Assembly (NCBI GenBank): GCA_051001455.1
Contig: JBPCNH010000004.1
Span: 1-64,000, forward strand
Direction of reading: 5' to 3'
DNA: 64,000 nucleotides
Origin: JBPCNH01 sp051001455
GTDB taxonomy: Bacteria; Actinomycetota; CADDZG01; WHSQ01
In this document: piece by piece, positions 8,456 to 15,829 of the stretch
Layout: each line of letters opens with the position of its first letter
How positions within the stretch are numbered: the first letter of the stretch is position 1
Notes under the pieces: model-generated
Database searches by the model: none
What the model was told of the DNA's origin: nothing
What the model saw: only the letters and a program-made list of their open reading frames with translations
Translations under genes and position numbers: made by a program

Positions 8456-9488
8456 GTCTCACGGTGACGTACCCGCTTCCTTCCTTCAAGACTCCTATGA
8501 GCGCTGCGTGTTCTTCTCCTCGCTCCACGAGCGCGCGCACCAGTTCGTCGCCAGAACCGGGTGGGGTCGCCATCAATAGACCACCCGAGGTCTGCGCGTC
8601 GAACAGCAGGGCTACGGTCGCGCTGTCGAGACCCGTGCTGTCGACCCTGTTCCGTGCGTGCTCGAGGTTGCGCTTCGAACCTCCAGGCAGGATGCCGCGA
8701 GCTGCAAGATCGCGGGCGCCGGGCAGGAGCGGGATGGCCCCTGCAACGAGCTCGGCATCGAGTCGGTCGTCCAGCATCTGAAGAAGGTGGCCCATCAAGC
8801 CGAAACCCGTTACGTCGGTAGCCGCGGAGACACCGAACTCCACCATCACCTCGGCGGCGTCCTTGTTGAGAGCGGTCATCGAGCGAACGGCGGCATCGAC
8901 CGAATCGGGCTCCGCCACTCCATCTTTGATCGCGCTCGAGATCACACCCGTCCCAAGCGCTTTGGTCAGCACCATCTCGCATCCGGCACTCGCCCCAGTC
9001 TTCCGCACGAGCTTGTCCGGCGTTACGAGACCCGTCACCGCAAGACCGAACTTGGGCTCCGGGTCGTCGACCGAGTGACCACCCACTACTGCAACACCCG
9101 CCTGCGTACAGACCTCTTCTCCCCCTTCGAGGACACGGCCCAAAAGGTCGAAGCCAAGTGAGCGCGGCCAACCCACGAGATTCAGAGCCGTGATGGGCTT
9201 ACCTCCCATCGCGTACACATCCGAGAGCGCGTTGGCCGCGGCGATCCGCCCCCAGGACCGGGCGTCGTCCACGATCGGAGTGAAGAAGTCCACCGTCTGC
9301 ACCAATGCGGTGGAATCGTCAATACGGTAGACGGCGGCGTCGTCCGGTGTGTCGAGTCCGACCAAGATCGCGGGATCGGTCGATGTGGTTGTGATGTGGC
9401 GCAAGACCTGCGCCAGCTCGCTTGCTCCGAGCTTGCAAGCTCAGCCGCCGCCGTGTGAATACTGCGTCAACCGCACTTCCTCGCGCAT
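8445..9488 (-). CDS. selD: Selenide, water dikinase with in-frame UGA (selenocysteine)
   Basis: 347 residues counting the Sec. It makes selenophosphate from selenide and ATP. The ATG at 9488 has GGAGGTG just upstream. The frame runs MREEVRLTQYSHGGG, then TGA (9443-9441), then ACKLGASELAQVL and on without a break into PDDAAVYRIDDSTALVQTVDFFTP, VYAMGGKPITALNL, VVGGHSVDDPEPKFG and TDVTGFGLMGH. The TGA falls where other SelDs have the active-site Cys or Sec of GxGCGCK; the next Cys and the essential Lys (ACK) are kept. A conventional annotation would split it or begin at residue 29. First gene of the operon. Confidence 0.92.
9420..9440 (-). promoter_or_regulatory. Candidate bacterial SECIS hairpin after the selD UGA
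   Basis: Directly after the UGA the minus strand reads GCTTGC, a 9-nt loop AAGCTCGGA, then GCAAGC: a 6-bp stem with a GG in the apical loop. Bacterial SECIS elements lie just downstream of the UGA and present loop guanines to SelB. The stem is short and I have not folded it. Confidence 0.5.
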
Positions 9489-9629
9489 GCCATCACCTCC
9501 TCGAGAGCTCGCTCGCGACCGACCTTTCCCCGGCGACACCTGAGGCCCCCGTGGGAAGTAGATCCGGCCGATATGTAAGCCTAGGTGAGAGCAAGCAAAG
9601 ACCGTGGACGGATCCGAAAGGAACCAGTG

Positions 9630-10109
9630 ATGCACCGAGTTCAGTCCGTCGATAAGAACCGCATCAAGCTCGGCGCGCTCAGCGGCGAGAAAGAGGAGAA
9701 ACCGAAGGTGCTGTTCGTCTGCGTGCACAATGCGGGACGTTCCCGGATGGCAGCAGCGTTCCTCAACGAGATGGCCGGAGACCGCTACCTGGGAGTGTCG
9801 GCGGGAACCGAGCCTGCTTCTAAGCCACATCTCGAGGTGGTCCAAGCGATGGCCGAGATCGGCATCAGCATCGAAGAAACCCCGGGGACATTACTGACGC
9901 AGGAGATGACCGACGATGCGCTCAGGGTGATCGGCATGGGCTGCGCGGTCGAAGAGGCATGTCCGGCCCTCCGGGTCCCTCTCGAGAACTGGTCGCTCGA
10001 CGATCCGAAGGGCCGGACACATGACGAGGTTGCCGAGATCAGAGACAAGATCGAGATGAAGGTGCGCAACCTGGTCGGCCAGCTAGATCGCGAGATATCC
10101 CCTACCTAG
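9630..10109 (+). CDS. Arsenate reductase-like low-molecular-weight phosphatase (ArsC family)
   Basis: 159 residues. It has the P-loop VLFVCVHNAGRSRMA (C31-x5-R37) and a second cysteine pair in GMGCAVEEACPALR, as in thioredoxin-coupled ArsC, followed by WSLDDPKGRTHDEVAEIRDKI. These enzymes reduce arsenate by passing a disulfide along three cysteines. The ATG at 9630 has AAAGGAA upstream; the open frame begins 45 nt earlier without a good ribosome site. No ars transporter or regulator is nearby. It is divergent from the selD operon across about 140 bp. Confidence 0.82.
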   Translation: MHRVQSVDKNRIKLGALSGEKEEKPKVLFVCVHNAGRSRMAAAFLNEMAGDRYLGVSAGTEPASKPHLEVVQAMAEIGISIEETPGTLLTQEMTDDALRVIGMGCAVEEACPALRVPLENWSLDDPKGRTHDEVAEIRDKIEMKVRNLVGQLDREISPT

Positions 10110-10155
10110 GTCAGGGCCGTGGTGGTGGAACGGTGTTGCTAGCAGCTTGATGTCT

Positions 10156-10161
10156 TATAAT
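10156..10161 (+). promoter_or_regulatory. Consensus -10 box upstream of vapB
   Basis: A perfect TATAAT lies 19 bp before the vapB ATG, in a locally AT-rich stretch; a second TATGAT-like hexamer follows. No good -35 at 16 to 18 bp is visible. Confidence 0.4.
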
Positions 10162-10180
10162 GCGATGCTATGATGCTCCC

Positions 10181-10441
10181 ATGCGCACGACCGTGACCCT
10201 CGACCCCGACCTCGCGGCGATGCTGCGGCGGATCGCCCACGAGCGCGGGATCTCGTTCAAGGAAGCCCTGAACACCATGCTCCGGGCAGGGTGTGGGGCG
10301 GAAGCCGGAACTGCGCGCCCTTATCGCCTTCGGGCGCGTCGTCTCGGGTTGCGCCCCGGCATCGACATCGACAAGGCCCTCCGGCTGACCGCAGCGTTGG
10401 AGGACGAGGAGACCGTTCGGAAGCTCGAAATGCGCAAGTGA
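10181..10441 (+). CDS. vapB: VapB-type antitoxin
   Basis: 86 residues. MRTTVTLDPDLAAMLRRIAHERGISFKEALNTMLRAG is a ribbon-helix-helix N-terminus; the C-terminal half (RPYRLRARRLGLRPGIDIDKAL) resembles the VapB tail that binds its toxin. The stop overlaps the toxin start as GTGA, the usual TA arrangement. The earlier in-frame ATG at 10160 would lie on the -10 region, so ATG 10181 is preferred. Confidence 0.85.
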   Translation: MRTTVTLDPDLAAMLRRIAHERGISFKEALNTMLRAGCGAEAGTARPYRLRARRLGLRPGIDIDKALRLTAALEDEETVRKLEMRK

Positions 10442-10866
10442 AGCTTCCCGATGTCAACATCCTTCTGTATGCGGTCGACGCGTCGTCACCGCGGCACCAA
10501 GCGGCCCACCTATGGGTGGAAGAGCGGCTATCAGGGACGGAAACGATCGCGTTCGCGTGGGTCGTTCTTCTCGCTTTCCTGCGGCTCGGCACGAACTCAC
10601 ATGTGTTCGACCAGCCACTCCAGCCCGCAGAAGCTTTCGACCTCATTGACGGATGGCTTGCGCAACCGCCAGCGACGGTCGTTCACCCAACCGACCGGCA
10701 CGCGGCTGTGTTACGCGAATTGCTCGCACCCTTCGGGACTGCGGCCAACCTCACGACCGACGCACACCTTGCCGCGCTGGCCATCGAACACGGCGCCGAG
10801 CTCTGCTCCTCCGACTCTGACTTCGCGCGCTTCTCCGGACTCCGCTGGCACGATCCACTAGGTTAA
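10438..10866 (+). CDS. vapC: PIN-domain ribonuclease toxin (VapC)
   Basis: 142 residues from GTG. PIN acidic residues are visible in KLPDVNILLYAVD (first Asp), FLRLGTN region, NLTTDAHLAALAIEHG (central Asp) and LCSSDSDFARF (last Asp). VapC toxins cleave tRNA or rRNA. Coupled to the preceding antitoxin. This pair stands apart from the five-pair cluster at 12.8-16.5 kb and has no copy of the 32-bp repeat next to it. Confidence 0.87.
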   Translation: MKLPDVNILLYAVDASSPRHQAAHLWVEERLSGTETIAFAWVVLLAFLRLGTNSHVFDQPLQPAEAFDLIDGWLAQPPATVVHPTDRHAAVLRELLAPFGTAANLTTDAHLAALAIEHGAELCSSDSDFARFSGLRWHDPLG

Positions 10867-11063
10867 TCAGGAAAGGAAGCGCTGCTTGCCCGGGAGCGCG
10901 TAGCTGCGTAGCTGCGTCCCGTCGATCTCGACCGCCGGGCTACCCAGGACCGAGATCACCAACTTGCTCACGTGCGCAAACCCCCCCTCGAGAATCTCGT
11001 TGAAACTTGTGGCGCAACGGCATTTTCCTCCATCGTCCCTTCCGTAACGATTCCGGAACGGAG

Positions 11064-11183
11064 ATGAAAGAAAGTAGGGACATGATCAGAGCGGCCGCTT
11101 GGGGCTTGTGGGTTTTGTTCGTGGTCGCTCTGGCTCTAGCCTCTTATTTCGGAGCTAATCCACCCGAAGGGGGGGCGCGATGA
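11064..11183 (+). CDS. Short single-span membrane protein
   Basis: 39 codons: MKESRDMIRAAAWGLWVLFV followed by VALALASYFGANPPEGGAR, with one clear membrane helix. An internal ATG would give 33 residues. The stop overlaps the ATG of the next gene as ATGA, which suggests real, coupled translation. The 197 bp between vapC and this ORF hold no gene that I can see. No family recognised. Confidence 0.5.
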   Translation: MKESRDMIRAAAWGLWVLFVVALALASYFGANPPEGGAR

Positions 11184-12382
11184 ACCGCAGCGTGTCTACA
11201 TGGGCGCGCGGGATATGGGCACTGACTATTACGGTGTTCGCCGGGGCGCTTTATCTGGCCAGAGTGGAAGGGGCTCAGTCAGACCCCGCTAACGCAACTT
11301 CCTGGGAGGTACTACTAGCGCTCCTTCTTTTCGTTTTGAGCTACGCCAGTATCGGTGCCCTCGTTGTCGCCAGACAACCCCGTAACCCGGTCGGATGGCT
11401 GGCGGCCGCCACCGGTCTTATGTACTCGCTAGCAAGCTTCCTGTTGTTGTACTCGGGCCTCGGTCTCACGAAGGACCCCAGGCCGGGCGGCGAGTTCGCG
11501 TTTCAGATGAGCGCTTGGATGTGGTTAGCCGGGATCGTGTTAGGGGGCCCCATGTTGATCCTGTTCTTCCCGAGCGGGCGTTTGCTGTCGTCGCGGTGGA
11601 GGTCCGTGATGGCAGTCTTGGCCGTCGGGCTCCTCGCCGAGGTGACCTACACGAGTTTTTCTCCTGGCCCTCTTGAACCGGGGGCTTCGCCTAACCCGGT
11701 GGGCATTCAGGGTGCGGAGCCAGTCCTCGATGCGCTATCTAGGGTGGGGGCGGTCTTGCTGATCCTCGGAAGTCTTCTTGCCCTTGTTTCTGTTGTCTTG
11801 CGGTATCGGAGTTCGACGACGATCCAGAGACAGCAGCTCAAGTGGTTCGTATTCTCCCTCGCCGTGGCTGCGGTGGTTGCGCTGCCCATCGGGGCACTTT
11901 TGGAAGCGTTGGAACTGTATGAAGTCAGTAATCTCCTGGTGACTGTGGCCTTAAGCATCATCCCGATCTCTATCGGGATCGCGATCCTGCGTCACCGCAT
12001 CCTCGATATCGATGTTGTTATCAACCGAGCCCTCGTCTACGTGGCTTTAACCGCCGTACTTGGGTTGACTTATCTCAGCGGTGTGGTTGTGCTTCAGCGT
12101 CTGATCACGCCCCTGACACGTGACTCGGATCTCGCAGTGGCGGGCTCGACCCTGACTGTGGCCGGTCTCTTCCACCCGGTTCGCCTGCGTCTACAGACGT
12201 TCATCGACCGCAGCTTTTATCGGCGGAAATACGATGCCGCGGACACCTTGAAGAGTTTCACCGAAAGGCTGCGCGACCAAGTGGATCTGGATTCCTTGAG
12301 TCACGAGTTAGTCGCCGTGGTTGATAGAACGATGCAGCCGAGGCACACGTCGCTGTGGTTGCGGACGGGAGTTGAAAGATGA
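11180..12382 (+). CDS. Polytopic membrane sensor-like protein without kinase domain
   Basis: 400 residues. About nine hydrophobic segments fill residues 10 to 310, with LVVARQPRNPVGWLAAATGL and LRHRILDIDVVINRALVYVAL as recognisable family stretches. The tail FIDRSFYRRKYDAADTL then VDLDSLSHELVAVVDRTMQP and HTSLWLR resembles the linker that leads to a GAF or histidine-kinase module in many Actinomycetota proteins, but this one stops there. No H-box or ATPase domain is present and no response regulator adjoins it. Function unknown. Confidence 0.6.
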   Translation: MNRSVSTWARGIWALTITVFAGALYLARVEGAQSDPANATSWEVLLALLLFVLSYASIGALVVARQPRNPVGWLAAATGLMYSLASFLLLYSGLGLTKDPRPGGEFAFQMSAWMWLAGIVLGGPMLILFFPSGRLLSSRWRSVMAVLAVGLLAEVTYTSFSPGPLEPGASPNPVGIQGAEPVLDALSRVGAVLLILGSLLALVSVVLRYRSSTTIQRQQLKWFVFSLAVAAVVALPIGALLEALELYEVSNLLVTVALSIIPISIGIAILRHRILDIDVVINRALVYVALTAVLGLTYLSGVVVLQRLITPLTRDSDLAVAGSTLTVAGLFHPVRLRLQTFIDRSFYRRKYDAADTLKSFTERLRDQVDLDSLSHELVAVVDRTMQPRHTSLWLRTGVER

Positions 12383-12400
12383 GCAGATCCTTCGATCTGC
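12383..12400 (+). terminator. 7-bp hairpin directly after the membrane-protein stop
   Basis: GCAGATC-CTTC-GATCTGC begins at the base after the TGA. The stem is perfect, but no run of T follows, so termination is only suggested. Confidence 0.35.
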
Positions 12401-12446
12401 CGAGGGACTGCCCCTACTTTGGTTGACTCGCGGGGTTGACCAGTAT

Positions 12447-12581
12447 TCACGCTGCATAAGCAACCTCGTGCACGGCTTCGAACTCGATCGGGGTGAGCTT
12501 GCCGAGAGCGCGCTGACGGCGTCGACGGTGGTAGGTCCGTTCGATCCAGACCACGACGCGATGAGGGTAGCGGCCTTTCAG
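12447..12581 (-). pseudogene. C-terminal remnant of an IS3-type transposase
   Basis: The minus strand encodes WIERTYHRRRRQRALGKL then TPIEFEAVHEVAYAA and a stop, which matches the end of IS3-family OrfB integrases (YN-RRRH--LGY-SP-EFE). The catalytic DDE region is absent and the frame upstream does not look like transposase, so only about 44 codons remain. The stretch 12582-12780 holds nothing recognisable. It marks the left side of the toxin-antitoxin patch. Confidence 0.6.
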
Positions 12582-12780
12582 ACATGGAATCAGATTGTCT
12601 TGGCAGGGCCGGGTTCTGGAACCGGCGTCTGGGAGTGGTTGAACGGAATGAGGGGGCGTCACTATCTCGGGTACCACGTTGGATAGACCGTCCACGTCGA
12701 AAACGACAAGGTGACGGCGGCTCTCTTTGCCGAGGTGTTCGCGCCTCTCTTCTCGCGCCCGAGTTCGAATAAGGGCCTTG

Positions 12781-12812
12781 TAGTGGAGCTGATTGACCGG
12801 TGCGCGAACCGC
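12781..12812 (+). repeat. 32-bp repeat, copy A
   Basis: Begins TAGTGGAGCTGATTG and ends GTGCGCGAACCGC. It differs at one base from copy D (15760). It lies 14 bp past the stop of the vapC at 12826. The complement reads as a short CGGT/ACCG hairpin carrying TCGCGC followed by CAGCTCCAC, the same last nine bases as the tmRNA 3' end. Confidence 0.8.
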
Positions 12813-12825
12813 TCGCAGCTCTTTC

Positions 12826-13263
12826 TCAGTCCGTCGCGTTTGCGTATCGGCTCTCGTCGATGACCAGCCGCCAGTAGCCGGACTCAGGTGGCGCCGCACG
12901 GAAGTCTTCGAAGTCGAAAGTGAGTATCGGCAGTTCATGGCGTTCGGCGTATGCCATGACCGAAGCATCGACCAGCCCAAGATCGAGATCAGAGAACCTC
13001 CTGTCGATCTCGACCGCCCGCCCAAGCAACCCCTGCGAAAGGAAAGCGACCTCGTGCTCGCGCGCAGAGATCGCTGTCAAGAACACCAGAGCAGCGGCTT
13101 TGCCCACCCGCGCCCGAAGCAGCTGATCGACCTCAACGAGTACGAGGTCGGGGATGATGAGATCACGGCCGAGCTCTGATACGAGGGAAGCGGCCAGCTG
13201 GTGAGCCCTATCGCGTCCGTTCGTGGCAGCAACGAGCGGCCCCGTGTCGGCGACGACCTTCAC
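12826..13263 (-). CDS. PIN-domain toxin, pair 1
   Basis: 145 residues from GTG. MKVVADTGPLVAATN (Asp6), LVLVEVDQLLRARVG, LDLGLVDASVMAYAERH and ILTFDFEDFRAA give the four acidic PIN positions. Predicted Mg-dependent endoribonuclease toxin. It is coupled as GTGA to the antitoxin and followed by repeat copy A. Confidence 0.85.
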   Translation of the reverse strand: MKVVADTGPLVAATNGRDRAHQLAASLVSELGRDLIIPDLVLVEVDQLLRARVGKAAALVFLTAISAREHEVAFLSQGLLGRAVEIDRRFSDLDLGLVDASVMAYAERHELPILTFDFEDFRAAPPESGYWRLVIDESRYANATD

Positions 13264-13484
13264 CGGCTGTGCACCAGCTCCTTCAGATATGCCTCGGCCC
13301 TGCGTCCTAGATCATCAGGCCCATCGCCGGCCCCGACGTAGCTGGGCGACTTTCGCCCCACGAGCGACCTTGCTCCAGCTTCGATCAGCCGAGCCACCGC
13401 CGCGGAGAAGGATTCGTCGTCCCGCGCCATCCTTCGCACGAGCGCCTCGGTGTCGTCCGGCAAGCTCACGGTCCGGCGAGCCAT
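13260..13484 (-). CDS. Antitoxin of pair 1
   Basis: 74 residues: MARRTVSLPDDTEALVRRMA, an N-terminal ribbon-helix-helix type, then a polar tail. ATG 13484 has GGAGGTG seven bases upstream; a start three codons earlier is less well placed. A TATGAT-like -10 lies about 40 bp upstream (complement of 13518-13523). Partner of the PIN toxin. Confidence 0.75.
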   Translation of the reverse strand: MARRTVSLPDDTEALVRRMARDDESFSAAVARLIEAGARSLVGRKSPSYVGAGDGPDDLGRRAEAYLKELVHSR

Positions 13485-13555
13485 GTAAGTCACCTCCGTG
13501 GTTGTATGAACTCAGCTATCATACCATCAGAAAGGCCGAATTACATACGTGTCAT

Positions 13556-13587
13556 AAGTAGAGCTGCTTGCGCGGTGCGCGAACCGC
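13556..13587 (+). repeat. 32-bp repeat, copy B
   Basis: Reads AAGTAGAGCTGCTTG at its start and GTGCGCGAACCGC at its end: the most diverged copy at the centre, with an intact right half. It lies 19 bp past the stop of the mazF at 13607. Confidence 0.75.
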
Positions 13588-13606
13588 GGCGAGTTGACGG
13601 TCTCCG

Positions 13607-13957
13607 CTATCCAGCTCGGCCAAGAACGATATCGATCCCGCCCAAGATGAGCTCGAGCTGTGCTCCGGACAACCTTCCGGCGTGCTCCGAGAGGACATCT
13701 CGATCCACAGCCACGATCTGCGAAACGTTAGCCACGGAATCCTTTGGAAGGCCCGTTCGCCGCCGCTCTAGGAGCACATTCCCGGGAGCCGAGGCCCACC
13801 GCAGATTGCTCGTCAGAGGTACTACGACCGCGGTCGCCAGACGACTCGCGTTCAGGGCATCACCCTGAACGATCACGACCGGCCGCGCGAACCCAGGCCC
13901 TGAGCCCACCGGATCGGGCAACGATGCCCAGAAGATGTCGCCTTGGGCGACTACCAC
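13607..13957 (-). CDS. MazF/PemK-family toxin, pair 2
   Basis: 116 residues from GTG 13957, which overlaps the antitoxin stop (GAGTGGTAG). VVVAQGDIFWASLPDPVGSG, RPVVIVQGDALN, ATAVVVPLTSNLRWA, GNVLLERRRTGLPKDSVANV and SQIVAVDR follow the MazF order. Predicted mRNA interferase. The open frame continues upstream but runs into the antitoxin. Confidence 0.87.
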   Translation of the reverse strand: MVVAQGDIFWASLPDPVGSGPGFARPVVIVQGDALNASRLATAVVVPLTSNLRWASAPGNVLLERRRTGLPKDSVANVSQIVAVDRDVLSEHAGRLSGAQLELILGGIDIVLGRAG

Positions 13958-14187
13958 TCGCTGCGTTCGAGCGTTTGGCGGCCGGCCTCGAGCAACCACG
14001 CATCGGGCTGTGGATCGATGTCCGCAAGGGCATCATCCATGGCTTGGGTTATGGCCCCAGGATCTCGACGGAGCAGGTATTCGGACAACGCCTCTTGGTA
14101 GAGCTGACTGCGAGACTTGCCGGTCTTGCGGGCCATCTCGTCGGCCCTATTGAAGAGCTCATCGGGGATCGACACGGCCGTCTTCAT
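13951..14187 (-). CDS. Antitoxin of pair 2
   Basis: 78 residues: MKTAVSIPDELFNRADEMAR then KTGKSRSQLYQEALSEYLLR, a ribbon-helix-helix domain of the MazE-like CopG type, with a toxin-binding tail. TATACT ends a few bases before the ATG (complement of 14192-14197), so the message may be nearly leaderless. Confidence 0.8.
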   Translation of the reverse strand: MKTAVSIPDELFNRADEMARKTGKSRSQLYQEALSEYLLRRDPGAITQAMDDALADIDPQPDAWLLEAGRQTLERSEW

Positions 14188-14273
14188 ACCCAGAGTATAA
14201 CCCGACCATTGATCTCGCCCCCACGAATCACAAACCACGGAAGGCGGTGGGCCTAATCTCTCTTCCCCCTGTA

Positions 14274-14292
14274 GACTAAGTGGACTAAGTCC
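14274..14292. promoter_or_regulatory. Possible antitoxin operator
   Basis: GACTAAGT is followed at once by the palindrome GGACT-A-AGTCC (14282-14292), 20 bp before the Phd-type antitoxin ATG; AGGAGAG at 14300 is its ribosome site. Placement fits autoregulation by the antitoxin; binding is inferred. Confidence 0.4.
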
Positions 14293-14311
14293 TAACGACT
14301 AGGAGAGACTG

Positions 14312-14548
14312 ATGCTGATCAACGTGCATGAGGCCAAGACTCATCTCTCGCGCCTGCTGGAAAGGGTCGCTCACGGGGAGGAGATCGTGATCGGGAAAGC
14401 GGGGAAACCCGTGGCGAAGCTGGTGCCCTATCACGAAGCTCGTGGCCCCCGCTCACCCGGCGCGTGGAAAGGGCGCGTTCGCATCGCGCCGGGCTTCGAC
14501 GAGCTTCCCGCAGAAGTAGCTGCAGCCTTTCTCGGTGAAAATGGGTGA
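14312..14548 (+). CDS. Phd/YefM-family antitoxin, pair 3
   Basis: 78 residues. MLINVHEAKTHLSRLLERVA then GEEIVIGKAGKPVAKLVPY is the standard Phd DNA-binding fold, followed by a tail that ends FDELPAEVAAAFLGENG. The only pair in the cluster on the plus strand. Its stop overlaps the toxin start as GTGA. Confidence 0.9.
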   Translation: MLINVHEAKTHLSRLLERVAHGEEIVIGKAGKPVAKLVPYHEARGPRSPGAWKGRVRIAPGFDELPAEVAAAFLGENG

Positions 14549-14922
14549 GCCTGCTCCTCGATACCCACGTCCTTCTCTGGTGGTTGGCGGACGATCCCTC
14601 CCTTGCCCGCCAGGCGGGTGACGCGATAGCAGACCCAGCATCCGCCATCTTCGTCAGCGCGGCCACAGCATGGGAGATAGCCATCAAACAGGCGCTCGGC
14701 AAGCTCGACGCACCGAACGATTTGGAACACCAGCTCGAGCTCAACCGCTTCGAGCCCCTTTCGATAACGATCGGTCACGCGTACTCGGCCGGGACTCTGC
14801 CGCGCCACCACGATGATCCGTTCGATCGCATGCTGGTGGCACAAGCGCTGGCCGAAGGGCTGACGATCGTCACGCGGGACCCGCGCCTTGACGGCTATGG
14901 GGTATCGACGCTGCTTGCATGA
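14545..14922 (+). CDS. PIN-domain toxin, pair 3
   Basis: 125 residues. LLLDTHVLLWWLADDPSL, ATAWEIAIKQALGKL, RHHDDPFDRMLVAQALAEG and IVTRDPRLDGYGV are the acidic motifs of the VapC subgroup that pairs with Phd antitoxins. GTG start. Confidence 0.9.
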   Translation: MSLLLDTHVLLWWLADDPSLARQAGDAIADPASAIFVSAATAWEIAIKQALGKLDAPNDLEHQLELNRFEPLSITIGHAYSAGTLPRHHDDPFDRMLVAQALAEGLTIVTRDPRLDGYGVSTLLA

Positions 14923-14946
14923 CAGACTGCGACACGTAGCGCAGCG

Positions 14947-14969
14947 GAGTGGACCTGCCGGAAAACAAG
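14947..14969 (+). repeat. Degenerate tmRNA 3'-end-like sequence, copy E
   Basis: GAGTGGACCTGCCGGAAAAC matches the complement of the tmRNA 3' end (16643 on, GAGTGGAGCTGCCGGGAATC) at most positions; over 23 bases I count five mismatches. It lies 25 bp after the pair 3 toxin and 28 bp before repeat copy C. Confidence 0.45.
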
Positions 14970-14996
14970 TGCACCATCACAGCCCGCCGGGCGATC

Positions 14997-15028
14997 AAGT
15001 GGAGTTGATTGATCGGTGCGCGAACCAC
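14997..15028 (+). repeat. 32-bp repeat, copy C
   Basis: AAGTGGAGTTGATTGATCGG then TGCGCGAACCAC; three or so changes from copy D. It lies 36 bp past the stop of the mazF at 15064. Confidence 0.8.
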
Positions 15029-15063
15029 CCCCGCTTGCTGATGGGAGGGCAGTCAATCGCGAT

Positions 15064-15375
15064 CTAACAGGCGGTAGCGATTCGCAAAGCCTCGCAGATC
15101 TCTTGCATCCGACCAACGCTCAGACGGGTAATGCGATCGGTGCACAGCGCCACTCGGACAGGCGTCACGTTATCGAGGGACAGAGCACAGTCGGCGGGCA
15201 TACCGTCCGACTTGCTAAGTGGCACCTCGGTGGGGATTCCTCTAACGGTTCGGGTAGCCGGAACTGCCAGCACCTGATTGAGCACGGGGATCGCCTCGTT
15301 CCGGGTCAGAATCAGAAAAGGGCGTCTGCCTGCTCGTGGATCCTCGTACCACCAAACCTCGCCCCGCCCTACCAC
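15064..15375 (-). CDS. MazF-family toxin, pair 4
   Basis: 103 residues from a GTG that overlaps the antitoxin stop (CAGTGGTAG). VVGRGEVWWYEDPRAGRRPF, LILTRNEAIPVLNQVLAVPA, EVPLSKSDGMPADCALSLDN and the closing RLSVGRMQEICEALR match the MazF fold. Predicted mRNA interferase. It shares the overlap geometry of pair 2. Confidence 0.87.
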   Translation of the reverse strand: MVGRGEVWWYEDPRAGRRPFLILTRNEAIPVLNQVLAVPATRTVRGIPTEVPLSKSDGMPADCALSLDNVTPVRVALCTDRITRLSVGRMQEICEALRIATAC

Positions 15376-15665
15376 TGCTCATGTCCCGCGGCGCGTTCCT
15401 CGGCGTCCAGACGATGAAGCACATCGACCGTGGCTCCATCGGTCACCTCAAACAGTCCGCCCCATTCGTCGGGCGTCGCGGGTGGAATCCGTTTATAGCC
15501 CGCGACGATCTGACTGCCTACAACCGCCTCTTCATCCTTTCTCAGGAACTCTTCAATGGCCGTTCGAATGAGGGCCGACCTGGATAGGCCCTTCCTCTCC
15601 GCGCGCTCATCGAGTAAGTGAAGGAGACGATCGGTTAACTGGACCATTGTCTGGGTTCGAGCCAT
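15369..15665 (-). CDS. Ribbon-helix-helix antitoxin of pair 4
   Basis: 98 residues. MARTQTMVQLTDRLLHLLDE and RKGLSRSALIRTAIEEFL form a CopG-type DNA-binding domain; the acidic C-terminal tail (EWGGLFEVTDGATVDVLHRL) is likely the toxin-binding part. Confidence 0.82.
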   Translation of the reverse strand: MARTQTMVQLTDRLLHLLDERAERKGLSRSALIRTAIEEFLRKDEEAVVGSQIVAGYKRIPPATPDEWGGLFEVTDGATVDVLHRLDAEERAAGHEQW

Positions 15666-15759
15666 AGCCCTATGGTAGCAGTATTGTCACCACGAGCTAG
15701 GGGCGCAGCGCCGCTCTCTCTGTTACTACTGGTCGCAACTAGAATTACATCGCTGTGAT

Positions 15760-15791
15760 TAGTGGAGCTGATTGATCGGTGCGCGAACCGC
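15760..15791 (+). repeat. 32-bp repeat, copy D
   Basis: TAGTGGAGCTGATTGATCGG then TGCGCGAACCGC, the copy closest to the consensus. It lies 38 bp past the stop of the vapC at 15830. No gene lies between 15666 and 15829. Confidence 0.8.
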
Positions 15792-15829
15792 GAGATCGGC
15801 CTGTGACCGCGCCTTCGATCTCTGTCAGT

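Noticed and set aside
8445..9404. SelD starting at the CTG/ATG-like position after the UGA (319 residues)
   Set aside because: It would lack the catalytic Cys/Sec and Lys; the reading through UGA restores the complete enzyme and has a good ribosome site.
10867..11063. Possible further gene or attachment site between vapC and the short membrane ORF
   Set aside because: No frame of credible composition and no copy of the 32-bp repeat or tmRNA end.
12781..15791. Integron attC sites as the identity of the 32-bp repeats
   Set aside because: No GTTRRRY/RYYYAAC core pairs and no variable imperfect palindrome of attC type; similarity to the tmRNA end is better.
12781..15791. CRISPR array
   Set aside because: Only four copies, 0.8 to 1.4 kb apart, with genes in between and no cas genes.
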